A stretch of 64,000 nt of DNA from a virus: IMG/VR virus record IMGVR_UViG_3300042898_002941, positions 17,255-81,254 of that record. One strand, written 5' to 3'. This document shows, piece after piece, positions 26,887 to 35,841 of the stretch (the stretch's first letter is position 1; the number at the start of each line of letters is the position of its first letter). A program made the position numbers and the translations under genes. The notes beneath the pieces are model-generated. The model was not told where the DNA came from and did no database searches. It saw only the letters and a program-made list of their open reading frames with translations.

Positions 26887-27911
26887 AGGTATGTTTCTAA
26901 TCCACCGCGTCGACGCAGATCCTGTGTGCAACAACTTATTCCGCCATCCCAAAAATAACTGTGTCTTAATTCGCAAATGATAGGTTCAATATGATGGCGA
27001 TGGCAAAAATCAAAAACATTTTTATTGTACGCACTGAATATGACATGACTTTCATCTAGCACCAGACAGTTGACATCAAACACAGTTTCGGCAACAAAGC
27101 CAGTCCATTTATTAAGATAAGTGTCTACAAACTGAGTAAATTCAGGTGTAGGAGTTTGTCCTTGCACATACCAAGCACCCGGATTTGCATCATATTTAAA
27201 CTTTCCAACTTCCATGGCAGCCCATATACTAGAGTCCCAAATTTTTAAGACTTCCCAACCCGGAAAGTCTTCAGCCAGATGCAAATGCATATCGTGTTTG
27301 CTTGATAATATAACACCAGGTTTAAGAATAGCAAACACAGCATCGCCATGTCCGTCGGTTACAGCTTCGTGAATGCGATAGCCTTCACCCAGCATGTTGT
27401 CCACAATCCAACGAGTCTGATCAGGCCGCAAGAAATCTGAGTTGTCAAAGAACACATCGCGCCCCACACGCACAATACAACTGGCACTGGCACCATTTAG
27501 GATACAGTCTTTGTCCCAACGACTCTTGTGTGGATTAACAACTTGATCGCCAAATTCAGCACAGATGTTATCTAGTTCTTCTACGTTGATCACACGCAAC
27601 AGTTTATCACCCAGGGTGATTTGCCAATCTCGTGGCGTCAGTGGCGGCAGCGGAACACCTCCTCCTCCTTCAGTTTGACGCCAAACAAATGCGTCTTTCC
27701 AGGGCAAGCTGGGGCGATGTACTTGAGCCCCATACTTCTCAATGGTTTTTTGCAGGCCGTCGAGATCCTCTTCAGTTTCGTGGAGAATCTGTTGCAGTTG
27801 ATTACGCACTTGCGGATTGTCAATAAAATCAAAGTAATCGGGTGGGTAGGCGCGACCTACAATGACCTCTTCAAGAGGTTGCCAGCTGGTGTAGGAGTTA
27901 ATTTTGTTCAT
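26883..27911 (-). CDS. amidinotransferase (guanidino-group modifying family)
   Basis: A 342-residue protein. EEVIVGRAYPPDYF is the usual N-terminal motif of glycine or inosamine amidinotransferases. The centre has DGHGDAVFAILKPGVILSS, matching the catalytic His-x-Asp block, and the C-terminus has GGISCCTQDLRRRGG with the catalytic Cys. Such enzymes move an amidino group from arginine to an amine. With an aminotransferase (DegT) a few genes away, a guanidinylated amino-sugar is a reasonable product; that is inference. Confidence 0.8.
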   Translation of the reverse strand: MNKINSYTSWQPLEEVIVGRAYPPDYFDFIDNPQVRNQLQQILHETEEDLDGLQKTIEKYGAQVHRPSLPWKDAFVWRQTEGGGGVPLPPLTPRDWQITLGDKLLRVINVEELDNICAEFGDQVVNPHKSRWDKDCILNGASASCIVRVGRDVFFDNSDFLRPDQTRWIVDNMLGEGYRIHEAVTDGHGDAVFAILKPGVILSSKHDMHLHLAEDFPGWEVLKIWDSSIWAAMEVGKFKYDANPGAWYVQGQTPTPEFTQFVDTYLNKWTGFVAETVFDVNCLVLDESHVIFSAYNKNVFDFCHRHHIEPIICELRHSYFWDGGISCCTQDLRRRGGLETYL

Positions 27912-28095
27912 GTAAGTTCCGTAGTAAAGTATTTAATCTGTCCAGTTTTGTGGATTGATATAACTGCCAGGTGTGCAGTATGTCATCACAGCAGCGCAGA
28001 AACACGCCGTGTGGATCTTGTTGTATTTGTTGTAATGTGTGTTTTATTTTGTCGTTAAGAATACGATCAGCTACAAAATTAAACTGTAAACTCAT
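27898..28095 (-). CDS. small hypothetical protein
   Basis: A 65-residue protein that exactly fills the space between two real genes, overlapping the upstream gene by 17 bases and the downstream one by 14. It is helical with no motif apart from CCDDILHTWQLYQ. The tight overlaps typical of this genome support it. Function not recognised. Confidence 0.5.
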   Translation of the reverse strand: MSLQFNFVADRILNDKIKHTLQQIQQDPHGVFLRCCDDILHTWQLYQSTKLDRLNTLLRNLHEQN

Positions 28096-29170
28096 TAAAC
28101 ATCTCCATTAACTCTTTCCATAATATGTTTTCAAATCCTGTGCCATAAAAATGTTCAAAGTTATGTTCCACTATTGGCACACAAGCACGATGTATTTGTT
28201 GTCGTTCTTTAATAGATAGACTGTTTAAATCTTTAAGTAATTGTGTAACTTTTTCAATTCTCTTAATATCGTTGGTTTCTTCATCATAGCTTTCGTCAAA
28301 AATTCCTTGAAAAGTTTGAAACCCGTAACTTCTCATATAGCGTAAACTATGTGCAGGTGCTACTAACACAAACGGCATTTCTAGTGCAATAGCCTTGAAT
28401 GTTTTTTCTGTTATATGCAATCGTTGACCAAAATACACTGTTTCTGTTGGTACATACACCAAACTATCTGCTGCCTCATCAAAGTTAGTCAACCAACAAC
28501 TGGTCATTTGTTGGGTTTCTTCCCCCGGAAATAGTTTAGGTAAGTCTGCTGTCCGAAACATTTGCTCTATGTCAGGATATATGTTATTATACTTTTTAGC
28601 TACTACTGAAATATCTATATTTTCGTATACACATGTGCGTGGCGCAGATATCCAGTTGTTTTCTAAATTATATTTGAATACATTATACAAAAACAACACA
28701 CGATGATCACGTTTTCCGGCAATAATGCGATTGGGACTTATAAAAGTTTTTGTTGGTGCACGATCACGAGCACGTGGTATTAGGAATGTTTTATCATACC
28801 CCCTGAACCAATCTTTACAAGCCCACCCATGATAAAAATAATAATGACTACTCCATCCATAAGTTGCACACAGTTTCTCGACAAATTCACCTTGTTCACT
28901 GACAATTATGTGTCCAATTGGTTCTGGAGTTATATCACGATTTCGAATCAAAACTTTTTGAAATAAAGAGTTGTGTAAATCTAAATGCACAGGTTCTTGA
29001 TCATGCAAAAATACATAGTCATTTTCTACAATGCTAACAACCCCAAGATTAAATAGACTGTCTGGATTGGCACTACCAGGAGGGTCACAAAAAAATAATC
29101 TAGTACCAGGCTTATTTTTCTTTAGCCAAGGCCAAATTGTATTGTTGTAAATTTCATCTATTCTAATCAT
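28079..29170 (-). CDS. GT10-like (TEKT family) glycosyltransferase
   Basis: A 363-residue protein. The C-terminal half has LHITEKTFKAIALEMPFVLV, then YMRSYGFQTFQGIFD and ESYDEE, the signature shared with genes at 9619, 14996, 53794 and 54807. The N-terminal half has a LFFCDPPGSANPDS motif. Its ATG lies one base from the divergent ATG of the 29172 gene, so its promoter must lie inside that gene. Transferase activity inferred; substrate unknown. Confidence 0.55.
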   Translation of the reverse strand: MIRIDEIYNNTIWPWLKKNKPGTRLFFCDPPGSANPDSLFNLGVVSIVENDYVFLHDQEPVHLDLHNSLFQKVLIRNRDITPEPIGHIIVSEQGEFVEKLCATYGWSSHYYFYHGWACKDWFRGYDKTFLIPRARDRAPTKTFISPNRIIAGKRDHRVLFLYNVFKYNLENNWISAPRTCVYENIDISVVAKKYNNIYPDIEQMFRTADLPKLFPGEETQQMTSCWLTNFDEAADSLVYVPTETVYFGQRLHITEKTFKAIALEMPFVLVAPAHSLRYMRSYGFQTFQGIFDESYDEETNDIKRIEKVTQLLKDLNSLSIKERQQIHRACVPIVEHNFEHFYGTGFENILWKELMEMFNEFTV

Positions 29171-29171
29171 T

Positions 29172-30776
29172 ATGTTTGACGTATTTTATTCCGGAATCAA
29201 GCCCAATTTATTTCCTCATGAGCAGTCAGCCACTGATATCGAGCATGCAATAACTCTGAGTGGTACAAGATATTTTTGGTGGATAAATTACTTATCGGAC
29301 TACTCAGGCTTTGATTTTCTTTGGGAGCCAGTATCATGGGAAAAAGATCAAACACATGTATGGCCCAGTCAACATCAAGAAAATGGCGGTACTTATCTTG
29401 TGCCTAAACAACACAGCAGTGAAGTCAACAGAAAACATAATAAAATACCTCGTGTAAAAAGTGTACCTATCATAGGAATTGACCACGGCAATGGATTAAA
29501 CTGTACTGTTGATAGATCTAGTAGATTTATAAATGACTATCTAGGAACTCTTAAGCGTGTGTTGTCAACAGTGAAAGATGAGTATGTTTGGATAGTTAGC
29601 AGTGTATGTGATTATTCTGATTTTGATTTTACCTGGCATCCCAGTGAATGGCAGGCCGCAATGTTGCATGTATTTCACAGCAACGAACAAAAATTTGGAG
29701 ACACGTTTTACATACATGTGCCTAGCTTTCTTAAAGGAACTGAGAATTTAGTGTTGTTAGAATGGTTCAATACCATTCACTTTGTAGAAGATATTCAAGT
29801 TCCACGCCGCCCTGTACCTGTGGTACAACACACGCATGACACTCATGTACAAGCAGTTTGGGAATATGACTTTCAAGATCCAGTGGTGGAATTTACTGTT
29901 GATAATTATCGTGGGGGTGTTCCTACAGTTAATCTTTGGCGGCAGTCTGTGCGTGATGTAACACCGTTGACTCCAGGAGCATCTCGAGTGCTGGTGCCAA
30001 GAGATGCTAAAAATCATTTAAAAACACAATTGTACGATTATCCAGTCATAAACAAAACACATCGAACTGTTGGAAAAGACAATCCGTTAGATATTGTGTT
30101 TATCAGCAACGGTGAGCCCATGGCTGAAGATAACTGGCTTCATCTCTTTGACACATGCAGCCAACTCAACAGAATTACTCGTATAAATGGTGTCAACGGC
30201 CGTGTGGCAGCTTATCATGCAGCAGCCGCAGCCAGTAACACACCTTGGTTTTTTGCAGTGTTTGCTAAACTACAGGTAGAATCTATCTTTGACTGGTCCT
30301 GGCAACCAGATAGATTACAAGAACCCAAGCACTATATTTTTTATGCAGCCAATCCTGTGAATGGCCTGGTGTACGGACATCAAGCAATGATTGCTTATAA
30401 TAAAAAACTAGTGTTAAACAACTCTGGTGTCGGATTGGACTTCACGCTAGACTCAGCACATGAAGTTGTGCCTGTTATGTCTGGCACTGCTTATTATTGT
30501 GAAAGTGCATGGGTGTGTTGGAGAACTGCATTTCGTGAAGCACTTAAACTTCGACACAGTTTGCCCAACGTAGAAAATGAATATAGACTTAAATGTTGGT
30601 TAAAAGAAGACTCTGGTACTATTGCCAATGGACATTGGAGCCATAAAGGTGCACAAGATGCAGTGGAGTTTTATGAATTAGTAAACGGGGATTTTGCCGA
30701 GCTCAAAAAAAGCTATGACTGGGCTTGGCTGGCCAGCTATGCGTTTGTTAAACGGAATCTAACAACTGATCAATGA
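29172..30776 (+). CDS. large GT-A-like protein with triplicated module
   Basis: A 534-residue protein. It contains three copies of one module: YFWWINYLSDYSGFDFLW, YVWIVSSVCDYSDFDFTW and WFFAVFAKLQVESIFDWSW, each followed by a Pro/Glu-x-W segment and a His-x-F/W strand. The C-terminal region (CWRTAFREALKL) matches the gene at 7791. It is a + strand gene inside a - strand region, and it overlaps the convergent DegT gene by 29 bases. A multi-domain transferase or binding protein is inferred. Confidence 0.5.
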   Translation: MFDVFYSGIKPNLFPHEQSATDIEHAITLSGTRYFWWINYLSDYSGFDFLWEPVSWEKDQTHVWPSQHQENGGTYLVPKQHSSEVNRKHNKIPRVKSVPIIGIDHGNGLNCTVDRSSRFINDYLGTLKRVLSTVKDEYVWIVSSVCDYSDFDFTWHPSEWQAAMLHVFHSNEQKFGDTFYIHVPSFLKGTENLVLLEWFNTIHFVEDIQVPRRPVPVVQHTHDTHVQAVWEYDFQDPVVEFTVDNYRGGVPTVNLWRQSVRDVTPLTPGASRVLVPRDAKNHLKTQLYDYPVINKTHRTVGKDNPLDIVFISNGEPMAEDNWLHLFDTCSQLNRITRINGVNGRVAAYHAAAAASNTPWFFAVFAKLQVESIFDWSWQPDRLQEPKHYIFYAANPVNGLVYGHQAMIAYNKKLVLNNSGVGLDFTLDSAHEVVPVMSGTAYYCESAWVCWRTAFREALKLRHSLPNVENEYRLKCWLKEDSGTIANGHWSHKGAQDAVEFYELVNGDFAELKKSYDWAWLASYAFVKRNLTTDQ

Positions 30777-31860
30777 TGTATTCTATTTCTAAATCTGTAA
30801 GCTCAGGATACAGTGGAAGAGAAAGCACACGCCGACTGAGCATGGTTGCTACACTTGTCATATCGGGCCCAACAAACTGTTGATACGCAGGCAGTTCGTG
30901 CAATGGGTTACGATAGTGTATTTTAGTTTCTATATTTTTTAAGGCAATTTTACGTTGCACTATATCTGCGTTGTCTACTTCTATAACAAACTTGTGAAAG
31001 CAATGTCCTGAGCGAGTTTGATCATTGACTAAACATCTAATATGATTGTGATCTTTTAGTCGATCGCACCAATGATCGACTATCTTTTCTCGTTGATGTT
31101 GCCACTGGTCAATGTACTTTGTTTTAACCAGCATGGTAGCACAGTCTATTTCACTCATGCGGCTATTAGTTCCTGTTTCAACATTTCCGGGTTTACCATT
31201 GTCTCTCCAAGCCCGAGCAAATTCTGCCAGTTTGAGATCTGGAGTAAGCACTGCACCGCCATTGCCATAGTTAGACAAATTTTTCATTGGATCAAAACTA
31301 ATGGCCATAGCATTGGCAATTGACATTTTTCTTGTAGATAGCCAATGTTGAGCACCATCTTCCAACAACAGTCCTGTGGATACTTTATTGGTCAATGTAT
31401 AATGAGGAATTGCACCGTATAGTCCTACTAGTACTGTGGCATCATACACCTTGTTTTTGGAGATGTTTGAATAGTTAGCTAACCCATTACGGTCAACGTC
31501 TGAGAATTCTATATTCCAACCAGCCCGTAGAAAAGCATTGGCAGTGGCCTGATAGGTAAGAGTAGGTAACAGTACTGTAGCCGAGTTATTACTAGACAAG
31601 TAATTTTTGATGCAATACTCGGCTATGATTTCCAAAGCCTGAGTGCCACTGTGACAAGTTATAGCATACTTGGTATTATTTTTTTTTGCCAACCAAGATT
31701 CAAATTCAACCGTGTAGTTGCCATTCATCAACTGTCCAGACCTCAGAACAGTATCTATAGCATTGAGGATTTCAGATCTGAGATTGTTGTATTGCTTTTG
31801 GAGCCCAGTAAAGGGAATTTTTAATCCAGGTGTAGTAATTTTCAAATCCTTCTTTGACAT
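30748..31860 (-). CDS. DegT/DnrJ/EryC1-family aminotransferase
   Basis: A 370-residue protein. CHSGTQALEI near residue 70 and LLEDGAQHW (Asp168) fit PLP binding, and SFDPMKNLSNYGNGGAV supplies the PLP lysine at K193. The family transaminates keto sugars to amino sugars. The listed start gives an 89-base overlap with the epimerase; a TTG five codons in is possible. Together with the carbamoyl- and amidinotransferases it suggests synthesis of a modified amino sugar. Confidence 0.85.
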   Translation of the reverse strand: MSKKDLKITTPGLKIPFTGLQKQYNNLRSEILNAIDTVLRSGQLMNGNYTVEFESWLAKKNNTKYAITCHSGTQALEIIAEYCIKNYLSSNNSATVLLPTLTYQATANAFLRAGWNIEFSDVDRNGLANYSNISKNKVYDATVLVGLYGAIPHYTLTNKVSTGLLLEDGAQHWLSTRKMSIANAMAISFDPMKNLSNYGNGGAVLTPDLKLAEFARAWRDNGKPGNVETGTNSRMSEIDCATMLVKTKYIDQWQHQREKIVDHWCDRLKDHNHIRCLVNDQTRSGHCFHKFVIEVDNADIVQRKIALKNIETKIHYRNPLHELPAYQQFVGPDMTSVATMLSRRVLSLPLYPELTDLEIEYIIDQLLDSV

Positions 31861-32752
31861 CTACTTTGGGGTCAAATCCAAAGTCATTGCGTGCCGCATC
31901 AATATTTAATGCACCACGACTTGGAAAATCTGCATCCTTGTCTCTTAGTTCAATGGTGCCAGACCCTACAATATCAACAATCATTTTGGCAGCTTGGCTC
32001 AAACTAACACTATGACTCTTGGTAATATTATATATTTTATTATCAGTATTATTACTCACGGCTGCTTCAACAATGCCTGCGGCTGCATCATCTACGTAGG
32101 TAAAGTCCAAGGTTTCGTTGGAGCCGTTTACATAAAGAGTTTCTCCGCGCATAGCTCTGAGCATAAATTTTGCAACCACTCGGTCTTCAACGTCAAGTGG
32201 TCCGTATACAGCGCTAGGGCGAATAATAGTATAATTAAAACTGCCACGACGGGCGTAATCTTTGACAAGGTGTTCTCCTGATAGTTTCATAATTCCATAT
32301 TGACCAATTGGATTGCATACAGCGTTTTCTGTTACATCATCCAAGAAGTCCCCGTAGACCATTGAGCTAGAAATGTACAATACTTTACGCACATGGTGTT
32401 TTCGAGCACTTTCAAGTATGTTAATAAGTCCTTCCATCATGACTCGGCTGCCCCATGCAGGATCAGCATTGACAACTTTTTGTCGCGGAAAACTGGCCAT
32501 GTGTATAACAATTTCCGGTCTGTGTTTACCTATTACGTAATCCACAGTTTCTGCAGATTCAATGGATGCACTGTAAATCGGGCTATTAACTTTTTTTAGC
32601 CTTTCGCCCATAAGATAATCTAACTCATCTTGCGGAACAAGCCCGTAGTTTGTTTTATTGTCAATTATTGATACTGAATGATCTAATTTTTCTAGTAGAT
32701 TTACTACATTATGACCAATAAGACCACACCCACCTGTCACTAATATATTCAT
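31772..32752 (-). CDS. NAD-dependent epimerase/dehydratase (extended SDR)
   Basis: A 326-residue protein. The ATG at 32752 overlaps the upstream stop and gives MNILVTGGCGLIGHNVV, the Rossmann site. YISSSMVYGDF and QYGIMKLSGEHLV supply the catalytic Ser and Tyr-x3-Lys. It resembles UDP-glucose 4-epimerase or dTDP-glucose dehydratase types. It feeds keto or epimerised sugar to the adjacent DegT aminotransferase in a plausible two-step route; the exact nucleotide sugar is unclear. Confidence 0.8.
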   Translation of the reverse strand: MNILVTGGCGLIGHNVVNLLEKLDHSVSIIDNKTNYGLVPQDELDYLMGERLKKVNSPIYSASIESAETVDYVIGKHRPEIVIHMASFPRQKVVNADPAWGSRVMMEGLINILESARKHHVRKVLYISSSMVYGDFLDDVTENAVCNPIGQYGIMKLSGEHLVKDYARRGSFNYTIIRPSAVYGPLDVEDRVVAKFMLRAMRGETLYVNGSNETLDFTYVDDAAAGIVEAAVSNNTDNKIYNITKSHSVSLSQAAKMIVDIVGSGTIELRDKDADFPSRGALNIDAARNDFGFDPKVDVKEGFENYYTWIKNSLYWAPKAIQQSQI

Positions 32753-33744
32753 TTGGTTATTTCTCCGTATAGGTAATTGCTCCACCATTCATGCCCTTGT
32801 TCCAATGGATGCTTGGTAGCATGCGGACTATTAAATGGGGAATTTGTCAACCAGTTAACCGCTTCGAGTGATTGTTCTATTAGCTCGAGCAACTGTAGTT
32901 TACTATTTTGAATTTGTAGATGCTTGATAAATTTAGTAACTGGATCTATAGCTATGCCACTCATTAAGTATAATGGATCTGGATATTTAGTTAAATTTCC
33001 GTGATCTGCAATAACGTCAACCCAGCGTTGAGTAACATAATTACCAGACTGTAACTGTTTGTTATTGTTAAAAAAACTAGTAAAATTCCTACCTACATAA
33101 CAGTTTAAATTTAGTTTACTAAATTTGTTGAGAACAGAATTTAGTGCAGTGACGGAGTATTGTTCAACCAGTTCTAGTAGTTCCAACACACTGGTGGCAA
33201 ATTTTATTTTTAAATACAATTGTAATATATGAGTAAATTCTAAATTTTCCGTAGATAATTCATTTATTGCAAAAGACATGTCAGACTCATTATATGTGCC
33301 ATTGACAATGTCATTGAACCTTGGCCAGGTGTCGCCGGCTAATACATCAGTGTATAAAGATTCATAATCTAAAAAAGTGTTAGTTAATTCTCTGCCAGAC
33401 TCAGTCAGCGTAACTACCAAATAAATTTGTTTGTATGTTTTAGTTAACTCAGAAAGAACTTTATGCAGATGATTAATTACCGATATATTATCAAGTCCTG
33501 GTAGCCCAATATTAATAAAATCAGCTGAAAGTTTTTTTGCTAGTAGATGCCCATAAATGTGATTGGTTCTGTGTTCAACGTTGTCATAATATCTATTGGT
33601 ACCGCCAAGGCTATCGCCCCATGTCCAACTATCACCTGCAGTTATCAATAATATATCTTTATTGTAATCTTTTTCAAAATACCAGTGACGATCCGGTTCA
33701 TGCGGTAACATAAGTGAGTCAATGGATAATTGAGTTAACTGCAT
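32749..33744 (-). CDS. SGNH/GDSL-like protein
   Basis: A 331-residue protein. Block I is LLITAGDSWTWGDSLGG near residue 35, with the expected Gly-Asp-Ser. Gly and Asn blocks follow (NIGLPGLDNIS), and the end has SPHATKHPLEQGHEW, where His would complete the triad. The N-terminus is extended compared with the other members here. It is probably an esterase or acyltransferase acting on a glycan. The stop overlaps the epimerase start. Confidence 0.55.
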   Translation of the reverse strand: MQLTQLSIDSLMLPHEPDRHWYFEKDYNKDILLITAGDSWTWGDSLGGTNRYYDNVEHRTNHIYGHLLAKKLSADFINIGLPGLDNISVINHLHKVLSELTKTYKQIYLVVTLTESGRELTNTFLDYESLYTDVLAGDTWPRFNDIVNGTYNESDMSFAINELSTENLEFTHILQLYLKIKFATSVLELLELVEQYSVTALNSVLNKFSKLNLNCYVGRNFTSFFNNNKQLQSGNYVTQRWVDVIADHGNLTKYPDPLYLMSGIAIDPVTKFIKHLQIQNSKLQLLELIEQSLEAVNWLTNSPFNSPHATKHPLEQGHEWWSNYLYGEITK

Positions 33745-34070
33745 TTATTGCCCCATCGTAATTGCCAATATACCTGATCAGACTCTGTTAATCTTGCAAA
33801 TATATAATATTTAAATCCATAGTTGTAAAGATCTGGTCGTCTGACCCAGTAAGGTTTATCTTCTGCATGCGCCATGACCCAGGCTCCTGCTTCACTTTCT
33901 TGCCACTCTATCAATGGTTGTCCAGCATATAAATCTGGATCCTCTACATCGCCCATTGTAAATGAATGTACCTGGACATCACTAAATTTTACAGGTTTGT
34001 CGTTGACAATCTTTGTGTATGGTTCTTGAAATAGTTCAGACCATTTTTCGTCTGCAGATGTTAGTGCCAT
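33735..34070 (-). CDS. small phage protein of the F-x-L-R-W group
   Basis: A 111-residue protein ending YYIFARLTESDQVYWQLRWG. This C-terminus resembles the ends of the small proteins at 40159-41618 (for example WFVLRWS). There is no catalytic motif. A weak promoter-like pair (TTGCGC, 17 bases, TAAAAT) and a GCACA/TGTGC inverted repeat lie in the 21-base gap to thyX. Function unknown. Confidence 0.5.
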   Translation of the reverse strand: MALTSADEKWSELFQEPYTKIVNDKPVKFSDVQVHSFTMGDVEDPDLYAGQPLIEWQESEAGAWVMAHAEDKPYWVRRPDLYNYGFKYYIFARLTESDQVYWQLRWGNKCS

Positions 34071-34091
34071 AATTACATTTTAGCACACTTG

Positions 34092-34763
34092 TCAAATGTG
34101 CGCAACTAATTCGGTAGCCATTGGAAATATTTCTGCTATGACTTTGGCACAGGCAATTGCAACTTCTTGATGCTCTTGTTGCGTTCCGTTGGCACTGCGT
34201 AATTCTATAAAGTGTATCCAACTACGCAATGTACCATTCATGTACAGTCTACTTTCGATCAGACCTTCGGGTAACACGGCCCGAGCTTGTTCTTTGGCTA
34301 TGCCATTGGCAATGGCCCATTCGTATTCGCGTGTTGCAGCATAGATAACTCGTTGTTGAGCTCTGTACCATTCATTTTGTAACAGTTGATCATCCACAGC
34401 AACACTGTTCTGTCTGTTCTTAGGATCCTGCAGTCTTGCTTCTCTTGTAACAAAATTGAGATCTTTTGTTGGATCAGCATAGCGTTGGCTGAACTCTTGG
34501 AAGCTGAAACTTCTATGTCGAAGAATTTGTCGAGCAATATCTCTTGTGGTTGTAATTTCAATACAAGCCGAAACCATTTCAAGTGGTGACCAATGTTGGT
34601 GTTTGACTAGATACTTAATTAGTTTTTCACTGGTTTCTGTATTGAGTTGATTGCTAGGATTGCTGACACGGGCACAGTACGCAATGAGTTCTTGTGCATC
34701 TTGTAGGCCCATATTTCTAAATTTGTCTGTAGGCTGGCTGTAAGACAGTAGTTTTACATTCAT
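34092..34763 (-). CDS. thyX: flavin-dependent thymidylate synthase
   Basis: A 223-residue protein. The ThyX motif RHR-x7-S is present as RHRSFSFQEFSQR at residues 82-94, with His and Arg residues at usual positions (ITTTRDIARQI). Length fits the family. It converts dUMP to dTMP using methylene-THF, NADPH and FAD, a standard nucleotide-supply gene in marine phages. The start overlaps the stop of the SGNH-like gene upstream (34760). Confidence 0.95.
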   Translation of the reverse strand: MNVKLLSYSQPTDKFRNMGLQDAQELIAYCARVSNPSNQLNTETSEKLIKYLVKHQHWSPLEMVSACIEITTTRDIARQILRHRSFSFQEFSQRYADPTKDLNFVTREARLQDPKNRQNSVAVDDQLLQNEWYRAQQRVIYAATREYEWAIANGIAKEQARAVLPEGLIESRLYMNGTLRSWIHFIELRSANGTQQEHQEVAIACAKVIAEIFPMATELVAHI

Positions 34764-35539
34764 AATTCTAAGTTCTCTTTTATATAATTAAATAAAATTT
34801 TGTGTCCTTCTCTATTAGGATGTGCTTTATCTGGTTGAAATACAGGATGATTTTCAATTATTAATCTATTAGAGTCTAATTTTAATAATTGATTAATAAT
34901 TTTTTCAGATAACTCCATGCTAAATGGCAAAGCTCGAGACAAATTTAACCAATCATTGATTAATATATCATCTATTGTCCACTGCCCCCAAGAACCAAAA
35001 TGATCAAAATCCATCTCTTTGTACTGCTTGTATATTTCTTCTTTATTTGTCCACATTGGCCAAGTTGCATTGCCGACAAGTAACTTTGGCCAAGACTTTA
35101 CCAAATTATTAAGATTATTAAACTGTTTGATAGAATCTGGAATTGGTGCAAGACCTCCTATCAAGTGAATGGTAGCATTGTATTGTTCAGCTAATCGATT
35201 TAAACTTTCTAAATCTTTGTTTAATACATGCAATTGTAATTCAAACAATCCATTATGTTTGTTGAGCTCATCTTTAAGATGTTTAAAATTCTTGCCAAAA
35301 CTTCTAGTTGCTTCAGTTAATATTAAAAATATATAATCTCCTGCTTTATACATTGTTTGAAATATGTTTTCTAATATTAGAATAGAGTCGTTATTTGATC
35401 CTGCTGGCTTTGATTTATTAATCACGGTATATCCATCGTCATTAAAAAATTGTTCTAGGCCAAGATGTTCAATGCTATGATTAATAGTCCATTCTCCGCA
35501 CCCCCAACTATCACCTAATATAAAAATAGTAGGTTTCAT
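34760..35539 (-). CDS. SGNH/GDSL-like protein
   Basis: A 259-residue protein. FILGDSWGCGEWTIN gives block I with Gly-Asp-Ser, SKPAGSNNDSI is the Asn/Gly block, and FQPDKAHPNREGHKI has the D-x-x-H triad end. It closely resembles the gene at 16058 (ILGSSWGMGEW). Coupled to thyX and the next gene by ATGA overlaps. A glycan esterase or acyltransferase is plausible, but linkage to thyX gives no extra clue. Confidence 0.6.
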   Translation of the reverse strand: MKPTIFILGDSWGCGEWTINHSIEHLGLEQFFNDDGYTVINKSKPAGSNNDSILILENIFQTMYKAGDYIFLILTEATRSFGKNFKHLKDELNKHNGLFELQLHVLNKDLESLNRLAEQYNATIHLIGGLAPIPDSIKQFNNLNNLVKSWPKLLVGNATWPMWTNKEEIYKQYKEMDFDHFGSWGQWTIDDILINDWLNLSRALPFSMELSEKIINQLLKLDSNRLIIENHPVFQPDKAHPNREGHKILFNYIKENLEL

Positions 35540-35841
35540 AATTTCTTTAGTAGTTTATCTGTTTCTGGTTGCACCATGGCTGCTACTGCAGATATGTCAA
35601 CCACAAAGTCAATGTCTCGTATTTTGTCGTCAAGCTCGTTGATAGTTTTAGTCAACAGACTTTCGATATCATCATAGTCTAGCCCTTGCTTTCTAAGAGT
35701 GTGTAAATTGATAGTTTGTTGCTGGCGCCCGTGGAATTTAATAATGATTTTTTTAATACATTCCAAAGGAACATCAGTTTTATTAACACCAGCAACTATG
35801 TGTTCCCACTGACTTAAAAAGTCATCATTGAGCTGTGGCAT
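35536..35841 (-). CDS. hypothetical phage protein
   Basis: A 101-residue protein using the ATG at 35841 (MPQLNDDFLSQWEHIVAG), which overlaps the upstream gene by 17 bases. A TTG 18 codons earlier would give a 71-base overlap and is less likely. It is helical and acidic/basic mixed (LTKTINELDDKIRDIDFVV). Unknown function; a structural or chaperone-type role is possible. Confidence 0.5.
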   Translation of the reverse strand: MPQLNDDFLSQWEHIVAGVNKTDVPLECIKKIIIKFHGRQQQTINLHTLRKQGLDYDDIESLLTKTINELDDKIRDIDFVVDISAVAAMVQPETDKLLKKL

